This document shows, piece by piece, positions 63,406-64,000 of a stretch of DNA of 64,000 nt. The notes beneath the pieces were generated by a model. It did not search any database, was not told where the DNA came from, and saw only the letters and a program-made list of their open reading frames with translations. Origin of the DNA: Deltaproteobacteria bacterium. Lineage in GTDB: Bacteria > Desulfobacterota > GWC2-55-46 > DRQE01. The translations under genes were made by a program, and so were the position numbers. Every line of letters starts with the position of its first letter. Position 1 is the first letter of the stretch. Location of the stretch: NCBI GenBank assembly GCA_015492245.1, contig WGFM01000033.1, forward strand, positions 1 to 64,000, given 5' to 3'.

Positions 63406-64000
63406 ATGACAAGAGAAGAGCTTGAAAGGAGGCATCCCCTGTACATGGCCTCTGTGGCAGAGTGGGAGTTCTTTGTAAGGAGCTATTTCGGTGGAAGGCT
63501 CTATCGAGAGGGTGGTTATCTTCTAAAGCATCCCTTTGAGTCTACGGAGAACTACAGCCGCAGGAAGGCCACCGCCTATTACTACAACTACTGTGGGCCC
63601 GTGGTGGACATAATGGTCTCCCACCTTTTCAGAAAACCTCCGAAGAGGGATTTCGGCAGCCTCTCGGAGGACCCGCTCTTTGTGGCCTTCCTTGAGGACT
63701 GTGATCTCGAGGGCTCAAGCCTTGCCCGTTTCATGCGGGAGGCCCAGCGGTTTGCGAGCATCTATGGAAGGGTGTCCATTGTGGTGGACAAGCCAAGGCT
63801 TACTGCCTTCACCCGTGAAGAAGAGATCGCAGGGGGGCTGAGGCCCTATCTTGTGCTCATAACGCCTGAGAACCTTCTGGACTGGCGTTTTACAAGGCTT
63901 CCCTCTGGCAGGGTGGCCCTCCAGATGGTGAAGATAAGGGAGGAGGAGGGCCTCTACAGGATATGGACACACAGGGGCTGGCAGCTCTGGAGGGTGGATG
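63406..64000 (+). CDS. Phage portal protein (DUF4055-like), N-terminal part
   Basis: Starts at the ATG at 63406 with GAGGAG ahead and runs off the window (198 codons visible). EFFVRSYFGGRLYREGGYLL and RRKATAYYYNYCGPVVDIM, followed by VSHLFRKPPKRDF, match portal proteins of the DUF4055 type. Its place after the large terminase is the standard head-module order. The portal is the ring through which DNA enters the capsid. Confidence 0.75.
   Translation, partial: MTREELERRHPLYMASVAEWEFFVRSYFGGRLYREGGYLLKHPFESTENYSRRKATAYYYNYCGPVVDIMVSHLFRKPPKRDFGSLSEDPLFVAFLEDCDLEGSSLARFMREAQRFASIYGRVSIVVDKPRLTAFTREEEIAGGLRPYLVLITPENLLDWRFTRLPSGRVALQMVKIREEEGLYRIWTHRGWQLWRVD

Overview
The window reads as about 59 kb of the chromosome of a Gram-negative, probably anaerobic bacterium, flanked by two prophage ends. 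Outer-membrane assembly genes (bamD, lptE, a DUF5916 barrel protein), rod-shape genes (mre/mrdA/rodA), multihaem-type cytochromes, a complete molybdenum-cofactor cluster, the anaerobic (cbi-type) cobalamin pathway and selA fit a respiratory anaerobe. Codon use is rich in AGG/AGA and ATA. Nitrospirota (Thermodesulfovibrio-like) or a deep Desulfobacterota lineage would fit, but this is inference. Genes are packed into long operons with many ATGA-type overlaps, and several promoters match the sigma-70 consensus closely.

Layout. 1-1990: the end of a prophage (endolysin C-terminus, small ORF, three-TM holin, AT-rich integrase) abutting tRNA-Arg(CCT), its likely attachment site. 2098-10356: promoter, cobalamin riboswitch and an operon for cobQ/cbiP, a cbiX-cbiC fusion, cbtB, a small membrane protein, cbiD, cbiE, cbiL, cbiF, cbiG and cbiH. 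10382-11934: a DUF2299 gene and a haemerythrin-domain gene meeting at a bidirectional terminator. 12005-21695 (minus): DUF5916 protein, moaA, a stand-alone Mop molbindin, modA, modB, modC, moaC, moaD, moaE, mobB, mobA, moeA and mog. 22022-25592: two c-type cytochromes, then metK-ahcY. 25657-27135: bamD and a TPR gene. 31624-43356 (minus): mreB-mreC-mreD-mrdA-rodA-pgpA-pncC-thpR-recA-pilT-alaS. 43552-60799: ppiD-proS, a membrane protein, a TlpA-like lipoprotein, leuS-lptE-holA, rpsT, murJ, mazG, selA, a GGDEF/EAL sensor and a DUF3108 protein. 60818-64000: the start of a second phage module (perfect promoter, two small ORFs, terminator, small and large terminase, portal).

The most striking region is 27573-31613, which looks like an uncharacterised RiPP (ribosomally made, post-translationally modified peptide) cassette. 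A 164-residue precursor is built almost entirely of eight copies of a VALKYLMCS motif separated by 10-12 residue acidic linkers. The eight Tyr and eight Cys in these motifs are the only aromatic and Cys residues in the protein. The DNA copies differ at third codon positions, and the first Leu is encoded by all six Leu codons, so it is the peptide that is conserved. Downstream and nearly contiguous lie a radical SAM enzyme with a full seven-Cys SPASM domain, a second radical SAM protein of the B12-binding-type layout, and an HEXXH metallopeptidase without a signal peptide. I infer that the two radical SAM enzymes modify each KYLMC core and the peptidase cuts the chain into repeat-sized products. 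No exporter is visible.
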